Numbered from the stretch's first letter, positions 8,792-18,418 are shown. The stretch is 64,000 nt of DNA from Dickeya fangzhongdai (GCF_002812485.1 NZ_CP025003.1:3472001-3536000); one strand, 5' to 3'. Numbers and translations: made by a program. The notes: generated by a model not told the origin, from the letters alone.

Positions 8792-9639
8792 CGTATGCTC
8801 CAGGCGAATAAACGGCGGTTGGCGGCCTTGAACAGGAAGTCGGACAGCAGCCCAATCACCCCGATGACGATAATGCCGAAGATGATTTGCCCGGTGTTGA
8901 GCAGCGCCTGACTGTCGACAATCATGTGGCCGATGCCGCTCGACGCGCCGATCAGCTCGGCGACGATCACGTAGGTCCAGGCCCAACCCAGCACCAGCCG
9001 CAACAGTTCGGCGATATCCGGCGCGGCGCCGGGGATCAGCACCCGGGTGACCACGCTGCGGCTGGAACAGCCGAGCGTATAGGCGGCTTCGACCAGATCG
9101 CGGCGGGCGCTGCCGACGCTGACCGCCACCATCAGTACAATCTGGAAGAAAGAACCGATAAAAATCACCAGGATCTTCTGCATCTCGCCAATGCCGGCCC
9201 ACAAGATCAACAGCGGCACGAACGCCGACGCGGGCAGATAGCGGCAGAACGACACAAAAGGTTCGAAGAACGCTTCCACCAGTTTGTACGCCCCCATCAG
9301 GATGCCGAGCGGCACCCCAATCAGCGCCGCCAGCAGAAAACCGGCCACCACGCGCATCACCGTCATGCCGATGTCCTGCTGAAAGCCGTAATCGGTAAAC
9401 AGCAGCACACCTTCATGCAACATGGTCAGCGGGTCAGCCAGAAAAGTGACGGACACCGCGCCGCTGAACGTCACCAGCGACCACAGACCGATAAACAGCA
9501 CGAAGAAACCGATGCCGAGCGTCCAGCGCAGGCGCGTCGATACCGGGCGCAGCGGCACCATCAGTGGGTTGTGCACGCGTGTCGGCGCCTCCGGCAGCGC
9601 CGCCGGGGCTAACTTCGCCGCTCGGGTGAGACTGCTCAT
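8788..9639 (-). CDS. ABC transporter permease, NitT/TauT family
   Basis: A 283-residue inner-membrane protein with about six hydrophobic segments and the EAA loop EAAYTLGCSSRSVVTRVLIPGAAPDI in its C-terminal half, as in SsuC/TauC permeases. The start at 9639 is preceded by a strong AAGGAGG; codons up to 9654 are less likely. It lies between the substrate-binding protein gene (18 bp apart) and the ATPase gene (4-bp overlap). It forms the membrane channel of the HutC-linked importer. Confidence 0.88.
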   Translation of the reverse strand: MSSLTRAAKLAPAALPEAPTRVHNPLMVPLRPVSTRLRWTLGIGFFVLFIGLWSLVTFSGAVSVTFLADPLTMLHEGVLLFTDYGFQQDIGMTVMRVVAGFLLAALIGVPLGILMGAYKLVEAFFEPFVSFCRYLPASAFVPLLILWAGIGEMQKILVIFIGSFFQIVLMVAVSVGSARRDLVEAAYTLGCSSRSVVTRVLIPGAAPDIAELLRLVLGWAWTYVIVAELIGASSGIGHMIVDSQALLNTGQIIFGIIVIGVIGLLSDFLFKAANRRLFAWSIR

Positions 9640-9657
9640 GTCCGCCTCCTTCATCGG

Positions 9658-10620
9658 TTATTTCACGTAGCTGGCGTCATACAGCGCGGAAATATCCGGC
9701 TTCTGGCGGATAACTTTGGCCTCCAGCAGCAATTTGGCCGCCTCCTGGCTGAAGGTGGCGATCTCGCCGCTGAAGAAGGCGCGGTTTTGTTCACGGTCCT
9801 GCCAACGCAGGTACTGAGCCGACTGAGCGAACTCCTTACCACTGGATTTCACCGCCGCGCCCATGATGTCGTAGGCGTTGTCCGGCTGGGTTTTGATCAT
9901 CTCCAGCGCGTCAAAATAGCTCTCCACCAGCGCTTTCCCTACCTGCGGGTGCTGTTTCAGGAATGCGGGCGTGCAGCCGAGGGTGTCCATCACCATCGGG
10001 TAATCGAGGGTGGTAACCAGAATTTTCCCTTTGTCCGGCTGCTGGCGCACGGAGGACAGATAAGGCTCGTAACTCATGGCGGCGTCATTCTGCCCGGCGA
10101 CGAACGCCTGCGCCGCGGCCTGCGGCGACAACGTCGCCACTTTTACGTCTTTCAGGCTCATGCCGTTTTTATCCAGAATCCACGCCAGCGCGAAATACGG
10201 CGAAGTGCCGGGCGCATCCACGCCGATGGTTTTGCCCTTCAGGTCGCGCACGCTGGCGATGCCGTTACGCACCGCCAGCCCGTCAGCGCCATACGATTTG
10301 TCGAGCTGGACGATCTGTTTGAGCATCACGCCGCTGGCCGCCCAGGAAACGTAGGTTTCTACCGTGGTGGCGGCGCACTGAATCGCACCGGACGCCACCG
10401 CCAGATGGCGGTCCTTCTGCGGGATCATTTTCAGATCGACTTTCAGTCCATGCTTTTGGAAAATGCCGGCCTTGTCCGCCAGCGTCAGCGGCGCGAAGCC
10501 GGTCCAGCCGGAAATGCCGATAGCCACCGGCGTTTCCTCTGCCTGCGCGGAAACGGCGGCGACCAGACAAACTGCCATCAACGAGATTTTCCAACCGGTA
10601 CGACCTGATGCTGTACTCAT
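9658..10620 (-). CDS. ABC transporter periplasmic substrate-binding protein, NitT/TauT family
   Basis: A 320-residue exported protein. The start at 10620 (AGGAG 8 nt upstream) gives a signal peptide ending SAQA before EETPVAIG. The body is a type 2 periplasmic binding fold of the NMT1/SsuA kind (GISGWTGFAPLTLADKAGIF, LKGKTIGVDAPGTSPYFALAW, AYDIMGAAVKSS). First gene of an operon of three with permease and ATPase. Upstream, 53 bp before the start, is a perfect HutC-like operator, which ties this importer to histidine or urocanate use. Histidine uptake by this family is not something I can confirm from sequence. Confidence 0.88.
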   Translation of the reverse strand: MSTASGRTGWKISLMAVCLVAAVSAQAEETPVAIGISGWTGFAPLTLADKAGIFQKHGLKVDLKMIPQKDRHLAVASGAIQCAATTVETYVSWAASGVMLKQIVQLDKSYGADGLAVRNGIASVRDLKGKTIGVDAPGTSPYFALAWILDKNGMSLKDVKVATLSPQAAAQAFVAGQNDAAMSYEPYLSSVRQQPDKGKILVTTLDYPMVMDTLGCTPAFLKQHPQVGKALVESYFDALEMIKTQPDNAYDIMGAAVKSSGKEFAQSAQYLRWQDREQNRAFFSGEIATFSQEAAKLLLEAKVIRQKPDISALYDASYVK

Positions 10621-10672
10621 GTTTCTGCTCCTGTCAGGAAAAGAAAAAGCGATGGACCGCAAGTGTTATAGT

Positions 10673-10686
10673 CTTGTCTATACAAG
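10673..10686. promoter_or_regulatory. HutC-like operator in front of the NitT/TauT-type transporter
   Basis: CTTGTCTATACAAG is a near-perfect palindrome identical to the site in front of hutI (28007-28020). On the minus strand it is followed directly by ACTATAACA, which is also what follows the hutI site, so operator and a -10-like TATAAC are arranged the same way at both promoters. Confidence 0.85.
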
Positions 10687-10848
10687 CAAGGGTCATGCCA
10701 GCACAGCGAAACTGGCGAACGGACGGGAAAAACAGCGGAAGCATGCGTCAGGAATGGGCATCAACCCCGGAGGAAGCACAGCAGAATGCCCTATAACGGT
10801 GCGCCCTGCCCTGTTTTCAGTCATGCAAATGGCATTGCGCTGTTTGAG

Positions 10849-11171
10849 GCTGTTGACAAACCAATTTAAGTATCAGGCGAATGGGTTTTCCGGCGTTAAA
10901 ACTGTGCTGAGGCGGACGACTTCGCCGGGTGAGCCGCATGGACGCGGCGAAAGCCCGTGCCGCTCCGGACAGCGAAGGCGAACGCCGAAGGAACCGCGCA
11001 GCGGCACAGTTTAGCCACCAGCCAGAGGTCAAGGAGAGGCGGCGCTGAGCCTCTCCTTGTCGTGCGAGTGATGAAATAACAGAGAAACAATGTGGCTTAT
11101 CCCGCACGAAACCATTCACTGGTCAAACAGGCATCATCATTCACAAAACACCCCGGCTGTTTGTCAACAGC
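10849..11171. mobile_element. Putative 323-bp non-autonomous element (MITE-like)
   Basis: The element is bounded by perfect 13-bp inverted repeats, GCTGTTGACAAAC at 10849-10861 and GTTTGTCAACAGC at 11159-11171. The interior is GC-rich and holds an internal palindrome AAGGAGAGGC / GCCTCTCCTT around 11030-11060. No transposase-like ORF is present; overlapping ORFs of about 100 codons on the minus strand have Arg/Ser-rich translations with no recognisable domain. I see no clear target-site duplication. It could also be an old IS end pair. It separates the transporter operon from the YkgJ gene. Confidence 0.5.
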
Positions 11172-11190
11172 TGTAAACGGCATGACGCCA

Positions 11191-11955
11191 TCAGGCGGCG
11201 CGCAAGCCGATAAAACCATAATACTGCGACGGCCCCGTGATGGCCTGGGCGCCGGCCTGCTGTAACGACGCCAGCACATCTTCGTCGGAAACATGGAACT
11301 GCCATGCCCGGCTGACCGCCGCTTCGGCATGCTCTTCGGCGGTGAATTGCCCGGCCAGCTCCAGCGCCGATGTAAAGGCGCTCATATCCGGCAGGTAAGC
11401 CGTAAAGCCATCGCCTTTCAGCGCGCTGGTGGCGATCCCCAGCCAGTTGCAAATCGACGCCTTAATATGAACATCTTCGCGATCCGCCTGACGGGAGCGT
11501 TCGATCAGCGCCTGCGTTTCGCTGTCCACCAACCGGTCCGAGACAATCAGCGCTTCTCCCTGCAACCAGGCTTCCGGCGGGCAGTCTTTACTGGCCTGCC
11601 GCAACGGAATATGCGGGTTGATCTCCATCGGGTAAATACGGCACACCAGCGGGCGCCGATCATAAATCCGGCAGCGCAGATCTTCATCCAGATGCCGGCA
11701 GGAATCAGGGTTGTAGGCCGCAAACGTGATCGCGATAAACGCCCGGGTTTCGCCGCTGATCACGTCACAGGAGCGCGACTGGGCATGCTGGCGCTGTTCC
11801 GGCAGGATACCGATGCCATTTTGCAGAAACCCTTCGGCAAGAATAATGACTTGCCCACCGTCCAACGCCCATTCACGGGCTTCAGCCAGTGTCAGGGGTA
11901 CATGATGCCCCATGCAGCATTTGCCGCATCCTACACAGGAAAACGATGTATCCAT
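11191..11955 (-). CDS. YkgJ-family cysteine cluster protein
   Basis: A 254-residue protein starting with the cysteine cluster CVGCGKCC at residues 7-14, followed by further Cys in CRHLDEDLRCRIYDRRPLVCRIYP near residue 90-115. This pattern defines the YkgJ (CxxCxxCC) family, thought to bind iron or zinc. The function is not known. The C-terminal 130 residues have no motif I recognise and end GPSQYYGFIGLRAA. It is monocistronic; the start has no strong Shine-Dalgarno but the cysteine cluster fixes the N terminus. Confidence 0.75.
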   Translation of the reverse strand: MDTSFSCVGCGKCCMGHHVPLTLAEAREWALDGGQVIILAEGFLQNGIGILPEQRQHAQSRSCDVISGETRAFIAITFAAYNPDSCRHLDEDLRCRIYDRRPLVCRIYPMEINPHIPLRQASKDCPPEAWLQGEALIVSDRLVDSETQALIERSRQADREDVHIKASICNWLGIATSALKGDGFTAYLPDMSAFTSALELAGQFTAEEHAEAAVSRAWQFHVSDEDVLASLQQAGAQAITGPSQYYGFIGLRAA

Positions 11956-12314
11956 TGATGATTGACCCTTATTTAAAACCTATGCGCACAGAACAGGAAA
12001 AGAGCTGACGGAGGCCGTTTCAGTGAGCGATTGAAACCGATGAAAACGTCCTCTTCTGATGGCGACTGAAGCCACTATTCAGACTCAGAATTTCGTAAAG
12101 ATAACGTCAATATAACGTTAAGGATCGATATTTTGATAAATTTACAAAATGTGGGGAGATACCGCGCAGCCCAGGTCATTACTGGCCTGAGCCGTATTCG
12201 CTGGCTCGTGAGAGGATCAGGCAATCGAATGATCGACTGCCTGTAAAATGAAAGGATGGGTAAAGCCGCGCCTACCCTAAGCGAAGATGAAAAACACCGC
12301 GCGCAAGCATGCAA
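11956..12314. other. Intergenic region, nothing supported
   Basis: About 360 bp between the YkgJ gene start and the ClpP-like pseudogene. A 79-codon minus-strand ORF (12075-12314) has low-complexity composition and no domain. The centre (12080-12150) is AT-rich and may contain the YkgJ gene promoter; no hexamers are convincing. Confidence 0.4.
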
Positions 12315-12811
12315 TTACCCTTTATTTCTGTCCTGCCCATCACTGATAAAATAGGCAAACTCGGCGGCGTGAATCCGATCTTCGGTCGCGGTCGCAATTC
12401 CTGTCTTCTCCGCTGCCTGATTGTTCAGAAAAAGATGGGCGTCTTCGCTGTATAACGCCTTGTTCATCGCCTCATCGCTCAGGGTCCTACACTGGCGGTA
12501 AACATTTTTCAGCATGTCGACGTAATAATACGCGAGCTTTTGATCGCCAGATAGGCGGCGTGCCCGCTATCCAGATCGCCGCCCGCGCTGTTGATATATC
12601 AATAGAGATCATGAGCGTTTTTGAAGCGCATATTGGCTTCGTCCAGCGCCATCGTCAGCTCGTTAATCTTTTCTTGATTGATATTTCCGTTGAAATGCAT
12701 TTTTACCGCGGTGACGGCATCCGGCGCGACGCCCGGCGTGGTTACCGTTTTCAGATTTGCCATCGCGGTCGCAGGTAACACAGCCAGCAGCAGGCAGAGG
12801 CGTTTATTCAT
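12315..12811 (-). pseudogene. Decayed ClpP-like periplasmic serine protease-like gene
   Basis: Read from 12811, the gene encodes a signal peptide (MNKRLCLLLAVLPATAMA) and a ClpP/crotonase-like start (VKMHFNGNINQEKINEL, then FKNAHDLY). A TGA stop at about 12599 interrupts it, but translation through the stop continues YINSAGGDLDSGHAAYLAIK, the ClpP-type INSxGGD..SG motif. A second lesion follows: after GCGATCAAAA the frame shifts by one base, and the other frame continues LAYYYVDM, CRTLSDEAMNKALY and so on to 12315. So one nonsense and one frameshift mutation break one 165-residue ORF. The homopolymer (AAAA) explains the frameshift. The two halves appear as separate small ORFs. Confidence 0.75.
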
Positions 12812-12970
12812 GATCTTCTTCCTCGGTGGTTATCCAGGTTATCGCACGCAATACCGTGCCAGACAGCATGTAACTTACTGTGTTACAGGCCGTCTTTCCG
12901 TGGAAACGCCAAAACGTAACCGGATGTGATGACATTTTCCGTCAGCGGTTTTGTTGCCGAAGAGAACAGG

Positions 12971-12983
12971 TTGTCTATACAGG
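12971..12983. promoter_or_regulatory. HutC-like operator in front of hutC (autoregulation)
   Basis: TTGTCTATACAGG followed by ATT repeats the hutH operator almost base for base. It lies 54 bp upstream of the chosen hutC start, with TACACT near 13000 as a possible -10 box. Autorepression of hutC is known in other bacteria and is likely here. Confidence 0.75.
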
Positions 12984-13036
12984 ATTGGTCGTTGTTCGCT
13001 ACACTGCGATCATCTGTTGCCTTTGAGGATGACGCC

Positions 13037-13786
13037 TTGACCGACCTGCAAACCGCTTCCCAACTTGCCGCCGCCATGAGTGATACCCCCGCGCCGATCT
13101 ACCAGCGGGTAAAACAGGCGATTATCAGCCAGATTCGCAGCGGCGTCTGGCAGTCGCATCAGCGGGTGCCGTCGGAAAGCGAGCTGGTAAATGAACTGGG
13201 CGTCAGCCGTATGACCATCAACCGGGCGTTGCGGGAACTGACCAGCGAAGGATTTCTGGTGCGGATGCAGGGCGTGGGCACGTTTGTGGCGGAACAGAAG
13301 GCGCACACCGCGATGCTGGAAGTGCATAACATCGCCGATGAAATCGCCGCCCGCGGTCATCGTCACAGCAGCCGGGTGCTGGTGCTGGAAACCCTTAACG
13401 CCGATGGCGATCAGGCCGCGCAACTGGATATCGCCCCCGGCCAGCCGCTGTTTTACTCGCAAATCGTGCATTACGAAAACGACGTACCGGTACAGCTGGA
13501 AATCCGTTACGTCAACCCGCAGGTAGCGCCGGACTATCTACAGCAGGATTTCACCCGCGATACGCCGCACAGCTACCTGAGCCGCGTTGCGCCATTGACC
13601 GCCGGCGAGCACCGGGTGGAAGCGGTCGCCGCCGAACCGCATCAGCGCGACCTGCTGGCGCTGGGCGAGCAGGAGCCCTGTCTACTGATCCGCCGCCGCA
13701 CCTGGCACGGCTCGCGGGTCGTCACCGCCGCGCGTCTGTTTTATCCCGGTTCCCGCTATCAGCTATTCGGCCGTTTTGGCGGCTAG
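13037..13786 (+). CDS. hutC: Histidine utilisation repressor HutC (GntR family, UTRA domain)
   Basis: GntR winged helix at about residues 20-85 (PIYQRVKQAIISQIRSG, PSESELVNELGVSRMTINRALREL, VGTFVAEQK) followed by a UTRA effector domain (HRHSSRVLVLE to RTWHGSRVVTAARLFYPGSRYQLFGRF). It represses hut operons and is released by urocanate. The open frame goes back to 12926, across the operator; a start there is unlikely. I choose TTG at 13037 (GAGG 8 nt upstream, 249 residues); ATG at 13076 (MSDTPAPIYQRVKQ, 236 residues) is the alternative. It is a single gene with its own hairpin terminator, between the pseudogene and acnB. Confidence 0.93.
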   Translation: MTDLQTASQLAAAMSDTPAPIYQRVKQAIISQIRSGVWQSHQRVPSESELVNELGVSRMTINRALRELTSEGFLVRMQGVGTFVAEQKAHTAMLEVHNIADEIAARGHRHSSRVLVLETLNADGDQAAQLDIAPGQPLFYSQIVHYENDVPVQLEIRYVNPQVAPDYLQQDFTRDTPHSYLSRVAPLTAGEHRVEAVAAEPHQRDLLALGEQEPCLLIRRRTWHGSRVVTAARLFYPGSRYQLFGRFGG

Positions 13787-13840
13787 TCGCTACTCCCTGA
13801 TAATTCTGACCGCTGCAACCCGCCGGTTAAAAAAACAAAA

Positions 13841-13885
13841 ACCTGATTTTTACCATGCCGTTACCAGCATGGTAAAAATCAGGTT
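13841..13885. terminator. hutC/acnB bidirectional terminator
   Basis: A 17-bp perfect stem (ACCTGATTTTTACCATG and its complement) around a 10-nt loop, with A-run before and short T-run after. It serves hutC on the plus strand and probably acnB on the minus strand. Confidence 0.8.
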
Positions 13886-14120
13886 CTGCAAGCAATACCA
13901 CGAGCGATAAATATTATGAGCAGCAAATGGCATGATCGATAAATGGCATGATCGGCAAATAGCATGATCAATAGCCAGGAAAGCGGGCGGAATCGGCAAT
14001 GTTGCATCACAAGGGGAGACAAGTTCCACATCAGTGCCAAAACCACCCGCTTTTATTCAGTAGCTATTGGTTATCGTTAACTATTTTACACCGCCGAAAT
14101 GCAATGCCATGACAACGCCG
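13886..14120. repeat. Three 16-bp tandem repeats downstream of acnB
   Basis: Units of AAATGGCATGATCGAT-type sit at 13925-13940, 13941-13956 and 13957-13972, each with one to four differences. The rest of the interval up to the acnB stop shows nothing else. No spacers separate the units, so this is not a CRISPR array. Confidence 0.7.
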
Positions 14121-16685
14121 TTAACGAATATAGCGGTCAATCAAATTGAAGTTCAGATAGCGGTAAGTGTCGTCCGCGGTCTTGTCCACCTGCACCATAT
14201 ACTGCTGGTATTCGTCCGGCGTCGGCAGACGTCCCAGCAGCGACGCCACCGCCGCCAGTTCGGCTGACGCCAGATACACATTGGCGCCCGCTCCCAGACG
14301 GTTCGGGAAGTTACGGGTCGACGTCGACACCACCGTCGCGCCATCCGCCACCCGCGCCTGGTTGCCCATGCACAGCGAACAGCCGGGGATTTCGACCCGC
14401 GCGCCGCTCTTGCCGAATACGCTGTAGTAGCCTTCTTCGGTCAGTTGCGCCGCGTCCATGCGGGTCGGCGGCGCCACCCACAGCCGCGTCGGCAGCTGCC
14501 CTTTGTGCTGATCCAGCAGTTTGCCGGCGGCACGGAAGTGACCGATGTTGGTCATGCACGAGCCGATGAACACTTCATCAATCTTGTCGCCCTGCACATC
14601 GGACAGCAGGCGCGCGTCGTCCGGATCGTTCGGCGCGCACAGGATCGGCTCTTTGATATCCGCCAGATCGATGTCGATCACCGCGGCATATTCCGCATCG
14701 GCGTCGGCTTCCAGCAGCTGCGGGTCCGCCAGCCATTTTTCCATGCCCTGCACCCGACGCTCCAGCGTACGGCGATCGCCGTAGCCTTCGGCAATCATCC
14801 ACTTGAGCAGAATGATGTTGGAGTTCAGGTACTCGACGATCGGCGCCTGGTTGAGCTTGATGGTACAGCCCGCCGCCGAGCGCTCCGCCGAGGCGTCGGT
14901 CAGTTCGAACGCCTGCTCCACCTTCAGGTCCGGCAAGCCTTCGATTTCCAGAATGCGGCCGGAGAAGATGTTTTTCTTGCCCTTCTTCTCCACGGTCAGC
15001 AGGCCCTGCTTGATCGCGTAGTACGGGATCGCGTGCACCAGATCGCGCAGCGTGATGCCCGGCTGCATCTGGCCTTTGAAACGCACCAGCACCGATTCCG
15101 GCATGTCCAGCGGCATCACGCCGGTGGCGGCGGCAAACGCCACCAGACCGGAGCCGGCCGGGAAGGAAATCCCGATCGGGAAACGGGTGTGGGAGTCGCC
15201 GCCGGTGCCCACCGTATCCGGCAGCAGCATGCGGTTCAGCCAGGAGTGGATCACGCCGTCGCCCGGACGCAGCGACACGCCGCCGCGGTTCATGATGAAA
15301 TCCGGCAGGGTGTGGTGGGTGTTGACGTCCACCGGCTTCGGATAGGCGGCGGTATGGCAGAAGGACTGCATCACCAGATCGGCGGAGAAGCCCAGACAGG
15401 CCAGGTCTTTCAGCTCGTCGCGGGTCATCGGGCCGGTGGTGTCCTGCGAGCCGACCGAGGTCATCCGCGGTTCGCAATAAGCGCCGGGGCGAATGCCGGC
15501 GACGCCGCAGGCGCGGCCGACCATCTTCTGCGCCAGCGAGAAGCCGCGGCTGCTCGGCGCCACGTCTTTGGCGTGACGGAACACGTCGCTGTGCGGCAGG
15601 CCCAGCGACTCGCGCGCTTTGGACGTCAGGCCGCGGCCGATAATCAGCGGAATACGGCCGCCCGCGCGCACTTCATCCAGCAGCACGTCGGTTTTCAGTT
15701 CGAAGCTGGCCAGCAATGCGTTGCTGTCGTGGTGACGCACTTCACCCTGGTACGGGTAGATATCAATCACGTCGCCCATGTTCAGTCCGGCGACATCCAC
15801 CTCGATCGGCAGCGCGCCGGCGTCTTCCATGGTGTTGAAGAAAATCGGCGCGATCTTGCCGCCCAGCACCACGCCGCCGCCGCGTTTGTTCGGCACGTTC
15901 GGGATATCGTCGCCCATGAACCACAGCACCGAGTTGGTGGCGGATTTACGGGACGAGCCGGTGCCGACCACGTCGCCGACGTAGGCCAGCGGGAACCCTT
16001 TCTGGTTCAGCGCCTCGATTTGTTTGATCGGACCGACCACGCCGGGCTGATCCGGCTCGATGCCTTCACGGGCGTTTTTCAGCATCGCCAGCGCGTGCAG
16101 CGGAATGTCCGGACGCGACCAGGCGTCCTGCGCCGGGGACAGGTCATCGGTGTTGGTTTCGCCGGTCACCTTGAACACGGTGACGGTAATCTTGTCCGCC
16201 AGTTTCGGGCGGGACAGGAACCACTCGGCGTCGGCCCAGGATGTGACCACCTGCTGCGCGTGGGTATTGCCGGCTTTGGCTTTTTCTTCCACATCGTAGA
16301 AATTGTCGAACATCAGCAGGGTGTGAGATAGCGCGTTGGCGGCGACCGGGGCCAGGGCGGGATTATCCAGCGCTTCAATCAGCGGCTGAATGTTGTAGCC
16401 GCCTTGCATGGTGCCCAGCAGCTCGGTGGCTTTTTCCGGGGTAATGAGCGGAGAAACGGTCTCGCCTTTGGTGATGGCAGCCAGGAAACCGGCTTTGACG
16501 TAGGCCGCTTCATCAACACCCGGCGGCACACGATTGACTAACAGATCGACTAAAAACTCTTCTTCTCCGGCGGGGGGAGTTTTCAACAATTCCACCAGTG
16601 CCGCCATTTGCGAAGCCTCTAGCGGTTTGGGTACGGTACCCTGCCGGGTACGTTCGGCGACATGCTCACGATATTCTTTCAACAC
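14121..16685 (-). CDS. acnB: Aconitate hydratase B
   Basis: A 854-residue aconitase of the AcnB type, with the N-terminal HEAT-like domain ([41 protein letters not shown]), then the swivel domain, then the iron-sulfur domains. Cluster ligands are in [15 protein letters not shown] and in [14 protein letters not shown]. It interconverts citrate and isocitrate in the TCA cycle; apo-AcnB also binds RNA in other species. Only slightly shorter than the E. coli protein (865). Monocistronic, with a 400-bp AT-rich upstream region shared with the divergent EIIC gene. Confidence 0.98.
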   Translation of the reverse strand: MLKEYREHVAERTRQGTVPKPLEASQMAALVELLKTPPAGEEEFLVDLLVNRVPPGVDEAAYVKAGFLAAITKGETVSPLITPEKATELLGTMQGGYNIQPLIEALDNPALAPVAANALSHTLLMFDNFYDVEEKAKAGNTHAQQVVTSWADAEWFLSRPKLADKITVTVFKVTGETNTDDLSPAQDAWSRPDIPLHALAMLKNAREGIEPDQPGVVGPIKQIEALNQKGFPLAYVGDVVGTGSSRKSATNSVLWFMGDDIPNVPNKRGGGVVLGGKIAPIFFNTMEDAGALPIEVDVAGLNMGDVIDIYPYQGEVRHHDSNALLASFELKTDVLLDEVRAGGRIPLIIGRGLTSKARESLGLPHSDVFRHAKDVAPSSRGFSLAQKMVGRACGVAGIRPGAYCEPRMTSVGSQDTTGPMTRDELKDLACLGFSADLVMQSFCHTAAYPKPVDVNTHHTLPDFIMNRGGVSLRPGDGVIHSWLNRMLLPDTVGTGGDSHTRFPIGISFPAGSGLVAFAAATGVMPLDMPESVLVRFKGQMQPGITLRDLVHAIPYYAIKQGLLTVEKKGKKNIFSGRILEIEGLPDLKVEQAFELTDASAERSAAGCTIKLNQAPIVEYLNSNIILLKWMIAEGYGDRRTLERRVQGMEKWLADPQLLEADADAEYAAVIDIDLADIKEPILCAPNDPDDARLLSDVQGDKIDEVFIGSCMTNIGHFRAAGKLLDQHKGQLPTRLWVAPPTRMDAAQLTEEGYYSVFGKSGARVEIPGCSLCMGNQARVADGATVVSTSTRNFPNRLGAGANVYLASAELAAVASLLGRLPTPDEYQQYMVQVDKTADDTYRYLNFNLIDRYIR

Positions 16686-17091
16686 AGCACGTTCCTCATA
16701 AGCTCAGATAATTCATTCGTAATCGAGTTAATCAGCACTATTCCTGCTGGCGGTTACTCACGTTTTTAAAATAGAAAATACTCAGGCCGTTCACAATAAA
16801 TCAAAGAATTGCATTGACTGGCGATTCAGCATTGCTGAAATAAATTAAATAATCATTTCACTTAACATTTTCAATTATGTCATTTAACATGAAATAGATA
16901 AAAGCCGCTAAATTCGAATGCCGAATGACGGTAAATAAAGAAAAATAACAAATCAATGGAATAATAATTAAAAGCATAAAATTCATTTAATTCTTTTTAT
17001 TTATCCATCAATGTGATCGCCGATCAACTTTCACTGACAGGATCGCAGTTACTTTACCCCGGTCAAAAGATTATGAATAAAGGGGAATCCT
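16686..17091. promoter_or_regulatory. AT-rich divergent promoter region between acnB and EIIC gene
   Basis: About 400 bp, strongly AT-rich between 16760 and 17000, without coding capacity. It must carry the acnB promoter (minus) and the EIIC promoter (plus). AATGTGATC near 17011 resembles half a CRP box only. No hairpin terminator seen. AAGGGGAAT precedes the GTG start of the EIIC gene. Confidence 0.4.
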
Positions 17092-18408
17092 GTGTTTCAA
17101 TTTCTTATCGAGCTACTAAAAGACGCCGCCATATTGGTGAGTCTTTTTACCATGCTGGGAAATATCATTCAAAAGAAGAATATTAACGATATTATTACTT
17201 CTACAATCAAAACCTATCTGGGCTTTGTCATTCTTTTTGCCAGTGCAAACTTGCTTATTTCTCCGGCACTGAATAATTTCTCAAAAATATTCCTCACCGC
17301 CTTTCACGTTCAGGGCATTGTGCCTAACAACGAAGTCGTTATCGTTGTCGCCATGGAAAAACTGGGCCAGCTCTATTCTTCGGCCATCGCCGCCGGCCTT
17401 ATCGGCGCCATGTTTTTCAATATTGTGCTGGCTAAAATCACTCCGCTGAAATATATCGTCCTGTCCGGGCATCATGTTTTCTTCATGGTGAGCTGCCTGA
17501 CGATCATTGCCATGCTGCACGGCATCTCCGTTTCTAATTCCGCTATCCTGGCGACACTGATTACCGGAGTATGGTGTGTTATTTCTCCGGCGCTGCTGGT
17601 GCGCTATTGCCGACAAATTGACAACTGCGACGCATTGAGACAATCCGGCGATTTCTCTATCGGCCAGTTCGGTTCCACCAGCTATATGCTGGCCGGCTGG
17701 TTAGGGGAAAAACTGGGTAATAAAGAAAATGATGCGGAAAAACTGGCCATTCCGACCAGCATTGGTTTTTTAAAAGACAAACAGGTTTCGACTTTCTTTG
17801 TGATGCTGTTGTTCTTTGTTGTCTCCGCGCTGGTCGCCGGCGCCGATCATGTGCAGGCGATCGCGGACGCAGGCAATAAAGATCACAGCCATACCAATAT
17901 ATTTCTGTTCCTGCTGAAACAAGCCGGGCTGTTTGCAGCGGGTGTCTACATGCTGACCCGCGGCGTACATATGTTTATTGAAGAGCTGATTCCGGCGTTT
18001 AAAGGCATCAGCGATAAAGTCATCAAGAAATCGATTCCGGCGATTGAAATCTATTCGCTGTTTCCTTATTCCAACAACGCCGTTTTCATCGGTTTTATCT
18101 GTTGTACCGTCAGCGGCTTCCTGACCATGATTCTGTTGCCGGTATTTGGTTATCCGGCGATGGTTCCCAGCCTGCTGTTCACGTTTGCCAGCGGCGGCGG
18201 CGCGGGCATCATCGGTAACGCCACCGGCGGTATCCGCGGCGCGATAATCGGCGCCGTGGCCTGCGGCATCATCTCCATTGCCGGCTCCGCATTCATTTTC
18301 CAGCCGATCCACGACGCCGGCGTCGATGCCCCGACCACCTACTCGACGACCGATTTTACGTTGCTGGGTCTTTCGCTGCACAGCGCGTTATCGTTGTTGA
18401 ATCACTAA
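17092..18408 (+). CDS. PTS ascorbate-type EIIC (UlaA/SgaT-like) membrane protein, stand-alone
   Basis: A 438-residue polytopic membrane protein with about ten hydrophobic segments, starting at GTG with AAGGGGA as ribosome site. It resembles UlaA/SgaT: LLKDAAILVSLFTMLGNIIQKK at the N terminus, TRGVHMFIEELIPAFKGISDKVI near residue 290, and SGGGAGIIGNATGGIRGAIIGA near residue 365-385. UlaA imports L-ascorbate with phosphate from EIIA and EIIB domains. No EIIA or EIIB gene lies nearby; the next genes are a CitA/DcuS-type kinase and response regulator, about 200 bp downstream on the same strand. The substrate is therefore unknown; an unphosphorylated organic acid or sugar acid is possible. The transporter family call is good, the role is inference. 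Confidence 0.8.
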   Translation: MFQFLIELLKDAAILVSLFTMLGNIIQKKNINDIITSTIKTYLGFVILFASANLLISPALNNFSKIFLTAFHVQGIVPNNEVVIVVAMEKLGQLYSSAIAAGLIGAMFFNIVLAKITPLKYIVLSGHHVFFMVSCLTIIAMLHGISVSNSAILATLITGVWCVISPALLVRYCRQIDNCDALRQSGDFSIGQFGSTSYMLAGWLGEKLGNKENDAEKLAIPTSIGFLKDKQVSTFFVMLLFFVVSALVAGADHVQAIADAGNKDHSHTNIFLFLLKQAGLFAAGVYMLTRGVHMFIEELIPAFKGISDKVIKKSIPAIEIYSLFPYSNNAVFIGFICCTVSGFLTMILLPVFGYPAMVPSLLFTFASGGGAGIIGNATGGIRGAIIGAVACGIISIAGSAFIFQPIHDAGVDAPTTYSTTDFTLLGLSLHSALSLLNH

Positions 18409-18418
18409 AAACATTGAC

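Noticed and set aside
8006..9202. Long ORF suggesting an ATPase fused to a permease-frame N terminus
   Set aside because: The N-terminal 137 codons run through the permease gene out of frame; the true start at 8791 overlaps the permease stop by ATGA.
10812..11119. 100-codon minus-strand ORF inside the 323-bp element
   Set aside because: Translation is Arg/Ser-rich; follows the palindromic DNA of the element and has no recognisable domain.
12075..12314. 79-codon ORF between YkgJ and pseudogene
   Set aside because: No ribosome site, no hydrophobic or domain signal; composition fits non-coding DNA.
13925..13972. Possible CRISPR-like array
   Set aside because: Units are directly adjacent with no spacers and no cas genes are in the window.
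14445..16331. 628-codon plus-strand ORF opposite acnB
   Set aside because: Antisense of a conserved gene with codon-bias shadow composition; no motif, no ribosome site.
16998..17031. CRP box before the EIIC gene
   Set aside because: TGTGATC is present but the opposite half TCACA is absent at the needed distance.
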